From JAWKXU01 sp964468045 (GTDB lineage Bacteria > Pseudomonadota > Alphaproteobacteria > Sphingomonadales > Sphingomonadaceae): a stretch of 64,000 nt of DNA. The stretch is from contig CAYXTO010000002.1 in NCBI GenBank assembly GCA_964468045.1, forward strand, positions 62,001 through 126,000, written 5' to 3'. Made by a program: the position numbers and the translations under genes. The notes below the pieces were generated by a model. The model worked only from the letters and a program-made list of their open reading frames with translations. It was not told the origin of the DNA and did not search any database. Shown piece by piece: positions 34,852-44,218 of this stretch; the first letter of the stretch is position 1, and every line of letters begins with the position of its first letter.

Positions 34852-35124
34852 ATGTCGAATTCGTCCGATGTTCCGAGCATCAAGGTGTGGGGATGGACGC
34901 TCAGCGTCTTTCTCCTAGCGTCCTATCTGATTTGCATAGGCTTCGGCCTCGCGGTTCCTGGCAGGTTTCACATGGTTGAAGCATGGGCACCGCTCCTGCC
35001 GGGCTTCGAGTGGTTGACGCCCCTTGGGTTCGCCGCCGGGGCGATCGGCAGCTTTCTTTATGGCTGGTACATCGCCGTCATCGCGGTCCCGCTGTATAGG
35101 TACTTCAGCAAGCGGGGCGCCTGA
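34852..35124 (+). CDS. DUF5676-family membrane protein
   Basis: 90 residues, two TM helices (WGWTLSVFLLASYLICIGFGL; LGFAAGAIGSFLYGWYIAVIAVPLY). The order with MVEAWAPLLPGFEWLTP between them is the DUF5676 pattern, common beside copper ATPase genes. First gene of an operon running to at least the APC permease; SD GAGAGGAGAG. Function unknown. Confidence 0.82.
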   Translation: MSNSSDVPSIKVWGWTLSVFLLASYLICIGFGLAVPGRFHMVEAWAPLLPGFEWLTPLGFAAGAIGSFLYGWYIAVIAVPLYRYFSKRGA

Positions 35125-35148
35125 ATTCTCGAGATAGAGGCAAGGGCA

Positions 35149-36531
35149 ATGCAAGAGAAAGATCAACCGTCGCTCACTTTTCTCGGTGCAACCGGGACTG
35201 TCACGGGCTCACGCTACCTCGTCGAACAGGGGCGACGGCGGATCTTGATCGATTGCGGTCTTTTTCAGGGTTTCAAGCAGTTGCGCCTCCGCAACTGGAA
35301 CCCCTTTCCGGTACCGCCGGAAAGCATCAGCGATGTGCTCCTTACGCATGCTCACCTGGATCACTCAGGCTATTTACCCGCGCTTGTTCGGAACGGGTTC
35401 CGCGGCAAGATTCACGCCACGCCGTCGACCACCGAACTCTGTGGCCTTCTGTTACCCGACAGCGGGCATCTGCAGGAAGAGGAAGCCCGATATGCAAGGC
35501 GCAAGGCCTTTTCGAAGCATCGCGACCCGCAGCCTCTTTACACGCTGGATGATGCGAAGGCCGCGCTCGGGCATTTCGATCCGGTTTCGTTCGATACGGC
35601 GCTCGATATGGGCGACGGCATATCGGCGCGCTTTATACCTGCTGGGCACCTGCTGGGCGCGGCATCGATACGGCTGACCATCGACGGGCGCGTCCTCCAT
35701 TTCAGCGGCGATGTCGGGAGGCCGACAGACCCGATGATGCGCAGTCCCGATCGATTTTCTGGAGCAGACATACTCGTAACCGAGTCGACTTATGGCAATC
35801 GCACGCATCCTTCGGTCGATGCCGAGGCCGAACTGGCCGAGGTCATCAATAAGGTTGTGGGCCGGGGAGGGACAATCCTCGTGCCGGCATTCGCTGTCGG
35901 ACGGGTCCAGGGGGTTATGCTTCAGATAGCGCGGCTGCGCGAACGTGGAGAAATCCCTGACATTCCAGTCTATCTTAATACACCCATGGGCGCCAACGCG
36001 ACCGACATTTATCATCGGCATCACGGCGAGCATCGCGTGAGCAGGGATGATTGCAAGGCCATGTTTGACCTCGCCGAGCGAGTCCGCACGGTCGAGGAAT
36101 CGAAAGCGTTGAATCGGTTGACCACCCCGAAGATCATCATCTCCGCCAGCGGCATGCTGACCGGCGGCCGCATCCTGCACCACGTCGTCAGCTTCGGCCA
36201 AGACCCGAAGAACGCGATCGTACTCTCCGGTTTCCAGGCCGGGGGCACCCGTGGTGCTGCGCTCGTTCAAGGAAAGCGTACGCTTCGAATTTTCGGTGAC
36301 GAGATTCCAATCCGTGCTGAAGTTATCCAGCTTGAAGGACTTTCCGGCCATGCGGATGCGCACGAATTACTTGCCTGGATGGGCAAGGCGAAGCCGCCGC
36401 AAATGACTTATGTGACGCATGGTGAACCTGATGCCGCAGATGCCTTGCGCTTCCGGATCGAACACGAGCTCGGCTGGGATGTCCGTGTGCCAGAACACCT
36501 CGAACGAGTTTCGATCAGGTCCCCGCAATGA
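35149..36531 (+). CDS. MBL-fold beta-CASP nuclease-like protein (RNA-specificity type)
   Basis: 460 residues. Metallo-beta-lactamase motifs: THAHLDHSGYLP (His67, His69, Asp71, His72), a later AGHLLGAASI and SGDVGR; beta-CASP insert with LVTESTYGNRTHP, ISASGMLTGGRILHH and VLSGFQAGGTRGAAL; C-terminal LSGHADAHELLAWM. This matches bacterial CPSF-like RNases such as TTHA0252. It probably cleaves RNA in the cytoplasm. It is coupled to the following phosphorylase gene (ATGA). Confidence 0.88.
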   Translation: MQEKDQPSLTFLGATGTVTGSRYLVEQGRRRILIDCGLFQGFKQLRLRNWNPFPVPPESISDVLLTHAHLDHSGYLPALVRNGFRGKIHATPSTTELCGLLLPDSGHLQEEEARYARRKAFSKHRDPQPLYTLDDAKAALGHFDPVSFDTALDMGDGISARFIPAGHLLGAASIRLTIDGRVLHFSGDVGRPTDPMMRSPDRFSGADILVTESTYGNRTHPSVDAEAELAEVINKVVGRGGTILVPAFAVGRVQGVMLQIARLRERGEIPDIPVYLNTPMGANATDIYHRHHGEHRVSRDDCKAMFDLAERVRTVEESKALNRLTTPKIIISASGMLTGGRILHHVVSFGQDPKNAIVLSGFQAGGTRGAALVQGKRTLRIFGDEIPIRAEVIQLEGLSGHADAHELLAWMGKAKPPQMTYVTHGEPDAADALRFRIEHELGWDVRVPEHLERVSIRSPQ

Positions 36532-38039
36532 GCGACAATGTTCACTCCATTCCGCTTGTTCGTGCCGGTATCGATACCTACCGCCAACCGGTGGTCTTCA
36601 TGCACAAGGATTGCCACCTCTGCCGGGCAGAGGGCTTCAGCTCGCTGACCCGGGTCGAAATCACACTTCGTGAACGGAAGATCATCGCTTCGCTGAACGT
36701 GGTCACCGATGCCGATTGGCTCGCGCCGGACATTGCAGCTCTCAGCAACTCAGCATGGACCAGTCTTGGTGTCCGGCCGGGGGAAAAGGGCTTCTTCGGA
36801 CACGCAGAACCGGCAGAGAGCACATCTGCCATTCGCGCCAAAGTCTACGGTCAGAAGCTGGCGCAGGACGACTTTCAGGCAATCGTCAAAGATGTTCTGG
36901 CCTTCCGCCTTTCCGATCTAGACCTCGCTGCCTTCATCGCATCGTGCGCGGGAGATCGGTTGGACGTCGATGAGACAATTGCCCTGACCCGTGCGATGCA
37001 GGATGCGGGGCAAACCCTCGACTGGGGCGAGGGGCTGGTCCTCGACAAGCACTGCGTTGGCGGCCTTCCTGGCAATCGCACTACGCCGATCGTGGTCGCC
37101 ATCGTAGCGGCTGCGGGCTTCCGCATCCCCAAGACCTCGAGCCGGGCGATCACTTCTCCGGCCGGGACCGCCGATACAATGGAGGTCATGACCCCGGTCG
37201 CGCTGAAGATCGCGGACCTGCGCCGGGTAGTCGAAGCCGAAGGAGGATGCCTTGCATGGGGCGGCGAGCTCGACCTCAGCCCGGCCGACGACTTGCTGAT
37301 AAGGATCGAACGCCCGCTCGATTTCGATAGCGACGGTCAACTCGTGGCGAGCGTTATGTCCAAGAAGGCTGCTGCGGGCTCGAACCACGTCCTTATCGAC
37401 ATTCCGGTGGGACCAACCGCCAAGGTTCGGTCGCCAGGAGCGGCTGTGTCGTTGGCAGCCAGGATGGAATCTGTTGCTGCTGCGCTCGGCCTCAATCTGC
37501 GCATTCACGTGAGCGATGGATCGGCGCCAGTCGGGCGCGGTATCGGGCCCTCGCTCGAGGCGCGCGACGTGCTCGCCGTCCTCAGGCGGCAGGCTGATGC
37601 GCCTTCGGACTTGCGCGAACGTGCACTCGATCTTGCCGGTTCGCTGCTTGAGCTTGCTCAGGGCAATGGGCCGATCGGGCGCGAACAAGCAGAAGCGCTC
37701 CTCGCCAGCGGTGCAGCGGAGGCCAAATTTCGCGCAATCTGCGAGGCACAAGGGGGCTTTTTCGAGCCCGGGCTTGCCCCGTTCCATGCGGTCGAGACGG
37801 CGCCTGTTGGCGGTGTGATCGCAGAGATCGACAACCGAAGGATCGCGCGGATCGCCAAACTCGCCGGCGCGCCCGGTCGGAAGACCGCCGGGGTACTATT
37901 GCACAAGCGGCCTGGCGAGCGTGTCGATCAGGGCGATCCTCTCTACGAAATCCACGCCGAAACCTCGGGCGAGCTCGATTGGGCAAGAGACTATGCGCGC
38001 TCGAGCGCTACGGCGTTCACGATTGGTGATGGGCAATGA
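36528..38039 (+). CDS. AMP/thymidine phosphorylase family protein
   Basis: 503 residues, longer than DeoA (about 440) and the length of archaeal AMP phosphorylases, which have the extra N-terminal domain seen here in residues 1-85. KHCVGGLPGNRTTPIVVAIVAA binds phosphate; SSRAITSPAGTADTMEVMTPV is the family signature. AMP phosphorylase converts NMP and phosphate to base and ribose-1,5-bisphosphate; thymidine phosphorylase is the alternative. It is coupled on both sides by ATGA overlaps to an RNase-like gene and a PRPP synthetase-like gene. Confidence 0.85.
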   Translation: MSDNVHSIPLVRAGIDTYRQPVVFMHKDCHLCRAEGFSSLTRVEITLRERKIIASLNVVTDADWLAPDIAALSNSAWTSLGVRPGEKGFFGHAEPAESTSAIRAKVYGQKLAQDDFQAIVKDVLAFRLSDLDLAAFIASCAGDRLDVDETIALTRAMQDAGQTLDWGEGLVLDKHCVGGLPGNRTTPIVVAIVAAAGFRIPKTSSRAITSPAGTADTMEVMTPVALKIADLRRVVEAEGGCLAWGGELDLSPADDLLIRIERPLDFDSDGQLVASVMSKKAAAGSNHVLIDIPVGPTAKVRSPGAAVSLAARMESVAAALGLNLRIHVSDGSAPVGRGIGPSLEARDVLAVLRRQADAPSDLRERALDLAGSLLELAQGNGPIGREQAEALLASGAAEAKFRAICEAQGGFFEPGLAPFHAVETAPVGGVIAEIDNRRIARIAKLAGAPGRKTAGVLLHKRPGERVDQGDPLYEIHAETSGELDWARDYARSSATAFTIGDGQ

Positions 38040-38926
38040 GCGTCCTTCTCGTCTTTCCAGGGATGGAAGCGCTTGCCACGCAGATTGTCGAGCGAACCGG
38101 GAATCATGCCCACCCGGTCGATCTGCACCATTTTCCAGACGGTGAAACCCTCGTCACTTTGCCCGAACAGCTTGTCGATCAGGACGTAGCTATCCTCGCG
38201 ACCCTGCACGAACCAGACCCCCTCGCGCTCCCTTTGACCTTTGCAGCCAGCACTGCGCGGGAGTTCGGAGCAAGGTCCGTCGGCCTCATCGCGCCCTATC
38301 TTGCCTACATGCGCCAGGACCAGCGCTTCGCTCCCGGTCAGGCCGTCAGCGCGCCGATATTCGCACGCTTCCTTCAGGAGAGCATCGACTGGCTGGTTAC
38401 TGCCGATCCGCACCTCCACCGGGTTCATTCGCTTGGCGAGTTGTTCGAAATCCCCACGCGGCGCGTCGAGACTGCACCGCTGCTTGCCGAATGGATCAAG
38501 CCGAACGTGCCTGACGCAGTGTTGCTCGGCCCGGATGGCGAGAGCCGGCAGTGGGTTGCCGAGGTCGCACAGCGCGCGGGCCGTCCATTCGAGGTCTTGG
38601 AGAAGGTTCGCAGCGGAGATCGCGAGGTGCAGGTAAGCGTTCCTCAAAGCGAGGCGCTGCTGGGTGGAACGCCCGTCATCCTAGACGATATTGCGTCCTC
38701 GGGTCGGACGATGATCGAGGCGATCGCGCGACTGGCCGATGCCGGATGCAGCCCGCCCATTTGCGTTGTCATCCACGCTGTCTTTTCGGGCGATGCCTAC
38801 AACCAGATCCTCAATGCTGGTGCTGCGCGGATCGTCACCACCAACTCCATTTTCCATGAGAGCAACGCAATCTCGTTGGCTGGCCCCTTGTCCGATGCCG
38901 CCGCCGAACTAACCGATAACACGTGA
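38036..38926 (+). CDS. prs: Ribose-phosphate pyrophosphokinase-like protein
   Basis: 296 residues, shorter than classical Prs (about 315). Recognisable parts: DLHHFPDGETLV (ribose-5-phosphate/Mg loop), YLAYMRQDQRF (canonical ARQDR region), TADPHLHRV (canonical DLHAxQ), and PRPP loop VILDDIASSGRTMIEA in place of the usual DDxxDT. The form is divergent from housekeeping Prs, so the substrate may differ. Coupled to the phosphorylase gene and followed after 16 bp by the copper ATPase. Confidence 0.82.
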   Translation: MSVLLVFPGMEALATQIVERTGNHAHPVDLHHFPDGETLVTLPEQLVDQDVAILATLHEPDPLALPLTFAASTAREFGARSVGLIAPYLAYMRQDQRFAPGQAVSAPIFARFLQESIDWLVTADPHLHRVHSLGELFEIPTRRVETAPLLAEWIKPNVPDAVLLGPDGESRQWVAEVAQRAGRPFEVLEKVRSGDREVQVSVPQSEALLGGTPVILDDIASSGRTMIEAIARLADAGCSPPICVVIHAVFSGDAYNQILNAGAARIVTTNSIFHESNAISLAGPLSDAAAELTDNT

Positions 38927-38942
38927 CCCAAGAGTAACGCCC

Positions 38943-41171
38943 ATGAACGAGCAAGAACTTCAACACGACGAACATCATTGCCACCAACACGGTCATGGCG
39001 ACAAGGCGCCGAAGGATGGACGCTACGATAGCGTCCCGGAAGGTTACGCCGGTGCGGTATATACATGCCCCATGCACCCGCAGGTGCGGCAAACGCACCC
39101 GGGCTCCTGTCCCATTTGCGGTATGGGTCTGGAGCTCGAATCCGCGGCGATGCTGGATGAGGGACCGAACCCGGAACTCGTCGATTTCACACGGCGCTTC
39201 TGGGTGGGAACGGTTCTCACAATTCCTTTGCTCGTCCTTACAATGGGGCCACTGCTAGGGTTCTCCGGCATTCGCGAATTCCTTGGAGAACGCGCCACCC
39301 TTTGGATCGAACTGGTATTGGGGACGCCGGTGGTCCTTTGGTGCGGCTGGCCTTTCCTGGTACGCGGCTGGAATTCGTTCCGAACGATGAACCTCAACAT
39401 GTTCTCGCTTATCGGGATGGGCGTGATCGCGGCCTGGCTGTTCAGCGTGGTGGCTGTAATAGCTCCGGATATTTTCCCTGACGGCTTCCGCGATGCCGAG
39501 GGCCATGTCGGCGTCTATTTCGAAGCAGCAGCGGTTATCGTGACGCTGGTCCTGCTAGGGCAAGTCATGGAACTGCGTGCTCGCGAAGGCACAGGCAAGG
39601 CAATCCGCGCGTTGCTCGACCTTGCAGCGAAGACCGCGCGGGTCATCCGTGATGATGGCAGCGAGGAGGAGATCCCGCTCGAACACGTCCATGTCGGCGA
39701 CCGCCTGCGCGTGCGACCCGGCGAGAAAGTGCCGGTCGATGGCCAAGTCGTCGATGGCAGGTCCTCCGTCGATGAAAGCATGATTACTGGCGAGCCTGTT
39801 CCGATCGAGAAGGTCGCTGGCGATCCCGTCACCGGGGCAACGATCAACGGCACTGGCAGCCTCGTGATCGAAGCCAAGCGGGTTGGATCGGACACCATGC
39901 TTTCGCAAATCGTCGAGATGGTGGCAGCCGCGCAGCGTTCGCGCGCGCCGATCCAGAAATATGCGGACAAGGTCGCCGGCTGGTTCGTGCCGGTAGTGAT
40001 CGGGGTGGCCGTGCTCGCGTTCATCGCCTGGGCCATCTGGGGACCAGAACCCACCCTGGCCTATGCCCTGGTCGCCGCAGTTGCCGTGCTGATCATCGCC
40101 TGCCCCTGTGCGCTTGGCCTGGCCACTCCCATGTCGATCATGACCGCGACCGGCAGGGGCGCGCAAGCTGGCGTGCTGATCAAGAACGCCGAAGCGCTGG
40201 AACGCTTCGAGAAGATCGACACGCTGATCGTCGACAAGACCGGAACGCTCACCGAGGGCAAGCCAAAGCTTGTGGCCATCCTGCCCCAGCCTGGAAAGGA
40301 TGAAGAAGAAGTATTGCGAGCGGCTGCCTCGCTCGAGCGAGGCTCCGAACATCCCTTGGCAGAAGCGATCGTGAACGGTGCCGAGGAGCGAGGCATCGCC
40401 TTGGTTGATGCCAAGGAGTTCGAGGCGATCACCGGCAAAGGTGTTAAGGGTGAGGTAGATGGACACGCGGTAGCACTCGGTAACAAGGCGATGATCGAAG
40501 ACCTTGGCTTGGCCGCCGGTGATCTGGTCGAAAAGGCCAACAAGCGCCGTGATGAAGGCGAGACGGTCATGTTCGTCGCCATCGATGGAGCGATTGCCGG
40601 GCTCGTCAGCGTGGCTGACCCGGTCAAGGAAACGACGCCAGATGCGCTCAGGGCACTGCACGCGCTTGGCCTCCGCATCATCATGGCGACGGGCGACAAC
40701 GAGCGCACCGCCAAGGCTGTCGCCGCGCGGCTCGGTATCGACGAAATCCGTGCCGACGTCCTGCCCGAAGACAAGGCTCGCATCATTCGCGAATTGCAGG
40801 ATGGCGGAGCCAGGGTGGCCATGGCAGGCGACGGGGTGAATGACGCCCCCGCACTGGCACAGGCCGATGTCGGCATTGCCATGGGCACCGGCGCCGATGT
40901 CGCTATCGAAAGCGCAGGCATCACTCTCGTGAAAGGCAATCTCGACGGGATCGTCCGCGCCCGCCGACTTGCCCAGGCGACCATGCGGAACATCCGGCAA
41001 AACCTGTTCTTTGCTCTGATCTACAATGCTGCGGGCGTGCCCGTTGCAGCAGGGGTGCTTTATCCGGTCATGGGCATGCTCATCAGTCCGATGTTCGCTG
41101 CCTTTGCGATGAGTGCATCCTCGATCTCGGTGGTCCTCAACTCCCTGCGCTTGCGGACGGCAAGGCTGTGA
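38943..41171 (+). CDS. copA: Copper-translocating P1B-type ATPase
   Basis: 742 residues. The N-terminus is His-rich (HDEHHCHQHGHG) and carries a YHS-like metal-binding motif, YTCPMHPQVRQ ... CPICGMGLE (about residues 40-64), instead of an HMA domain. P-type motifs in order: TGEPVP, the CPC membrane site IIACPCALGLATP (about residue 386), DKTGTLTEG (about 429), SEHPLAEAI and GDGVNDAPAL (about 630). Eight TM helices. It exports Cu(I) from the cytoplasm. It is the central gene of the CsoR-side operon; its stop overlaps the next start (GTGA). Confidence 0.95.
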   Translation: MNEQELQHDEHHCHQHGHGDKAPKDGRYDSVPEGYAGAVYTCPMHPQVRQTHPGSCPICGMGLELESAAMLDEGPNPELVDFTRRFWVGTVLTIPLLVLTMGPLLGFSGIREFLGERATLWIELVLGTPVVLWCGWPFLVRGWNSFRTMNLNMFSLIGMGVIAAWLFSVVAVIAPDIFPDGFRDAEGHVGVYFEAAAVIVTLVLLGQVMELRAREGTGKAIRALLDLAAKTARVIRDDGSEEEIPLEHVHVGDRLRVRPGEKVPVDGQVVDGRSSVDESMITGEPVPIEKVAGDPVTGATINGTGSLVIEAKRVGSDTMLSQIVEMVAAAQRSRAPIQKYADKVAGWFVPVVIGVAVLAFIAWAIWGPEPTLAYALVAAVAVLIIACPCALGLATPMSIMTATGRGAQAGVLIKNAEALERFEKIDTLIVDKTGTLTEGKPKLVAILPQPGKDEEEVLRAAASLERGSEHPLAEAIVNGAEERGIALVDAKEFEAITGKGVKGEVDGHAVALGNKAMIEDLGLAAGDLVEKANKRRDEGETVMFVAIDGAIAGLVSVADPVKETTPDALRALHALGLRIIMATGDNERTAKAVAARLGIDEIRADVLPEDKARIIRELQDGGARVAMAGDGVNDAPALAQADVGIAMGTGADVAIESAGITLVKGNLDGIVRARRLAQATMRNIRQNLFFALIYNAAGVPVAAGVLYPVMGMLISPMFAAFAMSASSISVVLNSLRLRTARL

Positions 41172-42520
41172 CGGAAGCGCACCATAACCACAGTGCTAGT
41201 CAGCATTCCCACGGCGGATCAGAAGAAAAGGGAAGCATAACGCTCGGCGGCGCTGTCGCCATGGGCATCGGGGTGATGATCGGCGCGGGTATCTTCGCAC
41301 TCACTGGACAGATCGCCGAACTCGCCGGACCATTGTTCCCGCTGTCATTCATCGCCGGTGCCATCGTCACTGCGTTGGCGGCATACAGCTACATCAAGAT
41401 GTCGAACGCCTGGCCATCTTCAGGCGGCATCGCGATGATCCTGCAAAAGGCATACGGCCCCGGCACCGTCGCCGCTGCGGCTTCGCTTCTCATGGCACTT
41501 TCTATGGTGATCAATGAAAGCCTCGTCGCGCGCACATTTTCCACCTACGCGCTACGTCCCTTCGAGATGCAGGACAACGGCCTGCTGCAGTCGGCACTCG
41601 CACTGGCGCTGATCGTGTTCGCCTATCTCGTGAATGCTTCGGGCAACCGCTCGGTGAGCATGGTCTCGATTGTCATGTCCGCGATCAAGATTGGGGGTAT
41701 CGCGATCTTCGCCATCGCCGCGCTCTGGGTGAGCGGGCTTTCGGGTGGAGTCTTTGCCGAGCCGACAGGCCAATTCGGATGGGAAGGCATGGTTGCTTCC
41801 GTCGCCTTCTCGATCCTTGCCTTCAAGGGCTTCACGACAATCACGAACAGCGGCGGCGAGATCGTTGACCCGCACCGCAATGTCGGGCGCACGATCATGA
41901 TAGCCATTGGCATCTGCGTCGTGACTTACCTCCTCGTTGCGGCTGCAGTGGGTGCGAGCCTTGGTATCGACGAGATCGTGGAGGCGCGGGATTACTCGCT
42001 GGCGGCCGCTGCAGAACCCGCGCTTGGCCGCGTAGGGTTCTGGTTCACGATTGTGATCGCCATTACCGCGACCGCCTCTGGCGTCGTGGCGAGCGTGTTC
42101 GCCGTATCCCGCATGCTGACAATGCTCACCGAGATGAAGATGATCCCGCACAGCCACTTCGGAATGAAAGGTAGTCTGCGCAGCCACCTGTTGGTCTACA
42201 CAGTGGTGGTCGCCGGAGTCCTTGCGGTCCTGTTCGACCTTTCCCGCATTGCTGCCCTTGGCGTGTTCTTTTACCTGGTCATGGACATGCTCGTGCATTG
42301 GGGCGTCCTGCGGAACCTGCGCAAGGAAATCGGTGCGCGGGCCGAGATCCTTCTGGCAGCACTGGCAGCTGATCTGGTCGTCCTGGGAGCCTTCACGTGG
42401 ACCAAGTTGCAGAGCGACGCGATGATCGTTCTTTATGCCGTGCTGGGGATCGCAATTGTCTTCTTTGGAGAGCATCTGTTCCTGCGCCGCAAAGAAGCGA
42501 ACGAAGACGAGCTCGCCTAG
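41168..42520 (+). CDS. APC-family amino-acid permease-like transporter
   Basis: 450 residues from GTG 41168, overlapping the ATPase stop. Short His-rich cytoplasmic N-tail (HHNHSASQHSHGG), then about 12 TM helices with GVMIGAGIFALTGQIAELAGPLFPL-like APC start (GIGVMIGAGIFAL) and SGGIAMILQKAYGPG. The substrate is unknown. The His tail and the position within a copper operon suggest import of a metal-stress-related amino acid or a metal complex, as inference only. Confidence 0.85.
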   Translation: MTEAHHNHSASQHSHGGSEEKGSITLGGAVAMGIGVMIGAGIFALTGQIAELAGPLFPLSFIAGAIVTALAAYSYIKMSNAWPSSGGIAMILQKAYGPGTVAAAASLLMALSMVINESLVARTFSTYALRPFEMQDNGLLQSALALALIVFAYLVNASGNRSVSMVSIVMSAIKIGGIAIFAIAALWVSGLSGGVFAEPTGQFGWEGMVASVAFSILAFKGFTTITNSGGEIVDPHRNVGRTIMIAIGICVVTYLLVAAAVGASLGIDEIVEARDYSLAAAAEPALGRVGFWFTIVIAITATASGVVASVFAVSRMLTMLTEMKMIPHSHFGMKGSLRSHLLVYTVVVAGVLAVLFDLSRIAALGVFFYLVMDMLVHWGVLRNLRKEIGARAEILLAALAADLVVLGAFTWTKLQSDAMIVLYAVLGIAIVFFGEHLFLRRKEANEDELA

Positions 42521-42538
42521 CGGCGCCATCTTCGGGTC

Positions 42539-43000
42539 ATGGAGGTAAAGGTCATTTCGGGTTCTGGAGAAAATGGCGAGCAGGCCGAAAGCCATCCCGA
42601 AGTGTGGCTGGCCGTTCAGGGCTTCCTCGTCGCCTTCCTCTGGGAAATGCTCCAGATGCCGTTCTACGTGATGGATGGCATGACAGCCTGGGCAGTAACG
42701 AAGAGCTGTGCGCTCGCGTCTCTTGGCGATGCGGGCATCATGGTTGGTGCGGCATGGATCGCTGATCGCCTAACCGGCGGCGGTCTCTGGCACGAACGTC
42801 TGAGTTCGCCGCCCGTGGGGATATTCCTGGGTGTTGGACTGGCCGCAACCGCTGCGATCGAGTGGATGGCGCTGCGGAGCGACTGGGGTTGGAGCTATTC
42901 CCAATCAATGCCGACACTGTTCGGCATTGGGGTAGTGCCTCTCGCCATGTGGGTAGTCGTCCCACTGGCGTCGCTGGGCTTGGCGAGACGAATGGCTTGA
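42539..43000 (+). CDS. Small integral membrane protein, unknown
   Basis: 153 residues, four hydrophobic stretches (WLAVQGFLVAFLWEMLQMPFY; GIMVGAAWIADRL; VGIFLGVGLAATAAIEWMAL; GVVPLAMWVVVPLASLGL). The start ATG 42539 is 18 bp after the permease stop. WEMLQMPFY near the first helix is the most characteristic part. No family recognised. Same strand and operon-like spacing as the copper operon. Confidence 0.65.
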   Translation: MEVKVISGSGENGEQAESHPEVWLAVQGFLVAFLWEMLQMPFYVMDGMTAWAVTKSCALASLGDAGIMVGAAWIADRLTGGGLWHERLSSPPVGIFLGVGLAATAAIEWMALRSDWGWSYSQSMPTLFGIGVVPLAMWVVVPLASLGLARRMA

Positions 43001-43079
43001 ACACCCATTAAGCTGCCCTACGAATTTCCATTATACAACATCGACTTATCCTGGCGGGCAAGGCATTGATCGGGGCACC

Positions 43080-43589
43080 TTGAGACCTTCACCGTTCAGG
43101 CGCAGCGTTTCCTCTCTGGGAACGAAACGGTTTCGCGTCCCGTTAAAAACAGCAAACGGAGATGGAGAAGCAGCCATATCAATTGCCCTGCTAATAGGCG
43201 TAATTCTGTTCATCGCGGCCTTGTGGATGCACATCGGCATGATCCACTTGGCGAAGCGCGCAGTTGCGACAAGCGCGCCCGGCTCTTTGAACTTGGGCCT
43301 CGCGTATCTCATCGTTCTCGCCAGTCACCTGATCGTCACGGGCCTTTTTGCTGTTGGGTTTGCCGGTGCAGCCGGTCTCGGGCTCGGCGGTTTCGAGAAA
43401 GGGCCCGTTATGAGCGCCATGGACCTATACTACTTCTCGCTCATCAATATCACCACGCTCGGACTCGGAGACATCTATCCGACCGGGCACCTACGCGCGC
43501 TTGCAGGGATCGAATCCCTAACCGGCTTCCTTCTGATCAGCTGCACGGCGCAATTCGTTTTCCAGACAATGGCGAAACAGGAGAAATGA
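43080..43589 (+). CDS. Two-TM potassium-channel-like protein
   Basis: 169 residues; TTG 43080 gives the full frame but the true start is unclear. Hydrophobic helices at about 32-50 (ISIALLIGVILFIAALW), 75-100 and 133-160, and between the last two a pore segment LYYFSLINITTLGLGDIYP (112-134) with TTLGLGD in place of the K+ filter TVGYGD. It thus looks like an ion channel family of two-TM type with three helices. It lies 3 bp before the DUF305 gene. Confidence 0.75.
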   Translation: MRPSPFRRSVSSLGTKRFRVPLKTANGDGEAAISIALLIGVILFIAALWMHIGMIHLAKRAVATSAPGSLNLGLAYLIVLASHLIVTGLFAVGFAGAAGLGLGGFEKGPVMSAMDLYYFSLINITTLGLGDIYPTGHLRALAGIESLTGFLLISCTAQFVFQTMAKQEK

Positions 43590-43592
43590 TCG

Positions 43593-44204
43593 ATGACTGA
43601 GCATAAGCAACATCACGGCGATGGGGGCAACTACTGGCGCTTCATGGCGATGGTGGCGACGTCGACCGCGATCATGTTCGGTTTGATGTATCTCAACACG
43701 TACGAAATCGATCACGTGTTCTGGAGCGAAACGCGCTTCTGGATGACCTTCGTCATGGGCGGCATGATGATGATCGTCATGCTGCTCTTCATGTGGGGCA
43801 TGTACAAGGATAAGACCAAGAACTTCATCATCCTGGGCGTCGGTAGTCTGACCTTCGCAGTGGCGCTCTGGTTGGTTCGCAGCCAAGCGACCGTCAACGA
43901 TGAAGAATATATGGCAGCGATGATCCCGCATCACTCGATCGCAATCATGACGAGCGCGCGGGCTGAGATCACCGACCCGCGTGTTCGCAAACTTGCAGAC
44001 TCCATCATCGAAGCGCAGGTCAAGGAAATCGCCGAGATGAAGATGCTGATCGAAGACATTGAGACCAATGGCGAAATGGGCGATGGTACGCCTCTTCCTG
44101 CACGTACGACGGAGCTGACACCGGAGCTGCTGCAGGAAGCCGAAAAGGCGGTCGAACGTCGTATCAGTCCGGCGGTGCGCGACGAGGTCACGGTGGGCGA
44201 ATAA
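43593..44204 (+). CDS. DUF305 membrane protein
   Basis: 203 residues. Three TM helices in the first 105 residues, including a Met-rich one (FVMGGMMMIVMLLFMWGMY), then a DUF305 part: EEYMAAMIPHHSIAIMTSARA, with helices to the end. DUF305 (CopM-like) proteins bind copper or silver through Met/His; the MIPHH motif is kept. End of the metal island on this strand. Confidence 0.85.
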   Translation: MTEHKQHHGDGGNYWRFMAMVATSTAIMFGLMYLNTYEIDHVFWSETRFWMTFVMGGMMMIVMLLFMWGMYKDKTKNFIILGVGSLTFAVALWLVRSQATVNDEEYMAAMIPHHSIAIMTSARAEITDPRVRKLADSIIEAQVKEIAEMKMLIEDIETNGEMGDGTPLPARTTELTPELLQEAEKAVERRISPAVRDEVTVGE

Positions 44205-44218
44205 TGGCTCTAAGCAGA

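Noticed and set aside
39555..41000. 481-codon frame on the minus strand
   Set aside because: Antisense to the copper ATPase gene.
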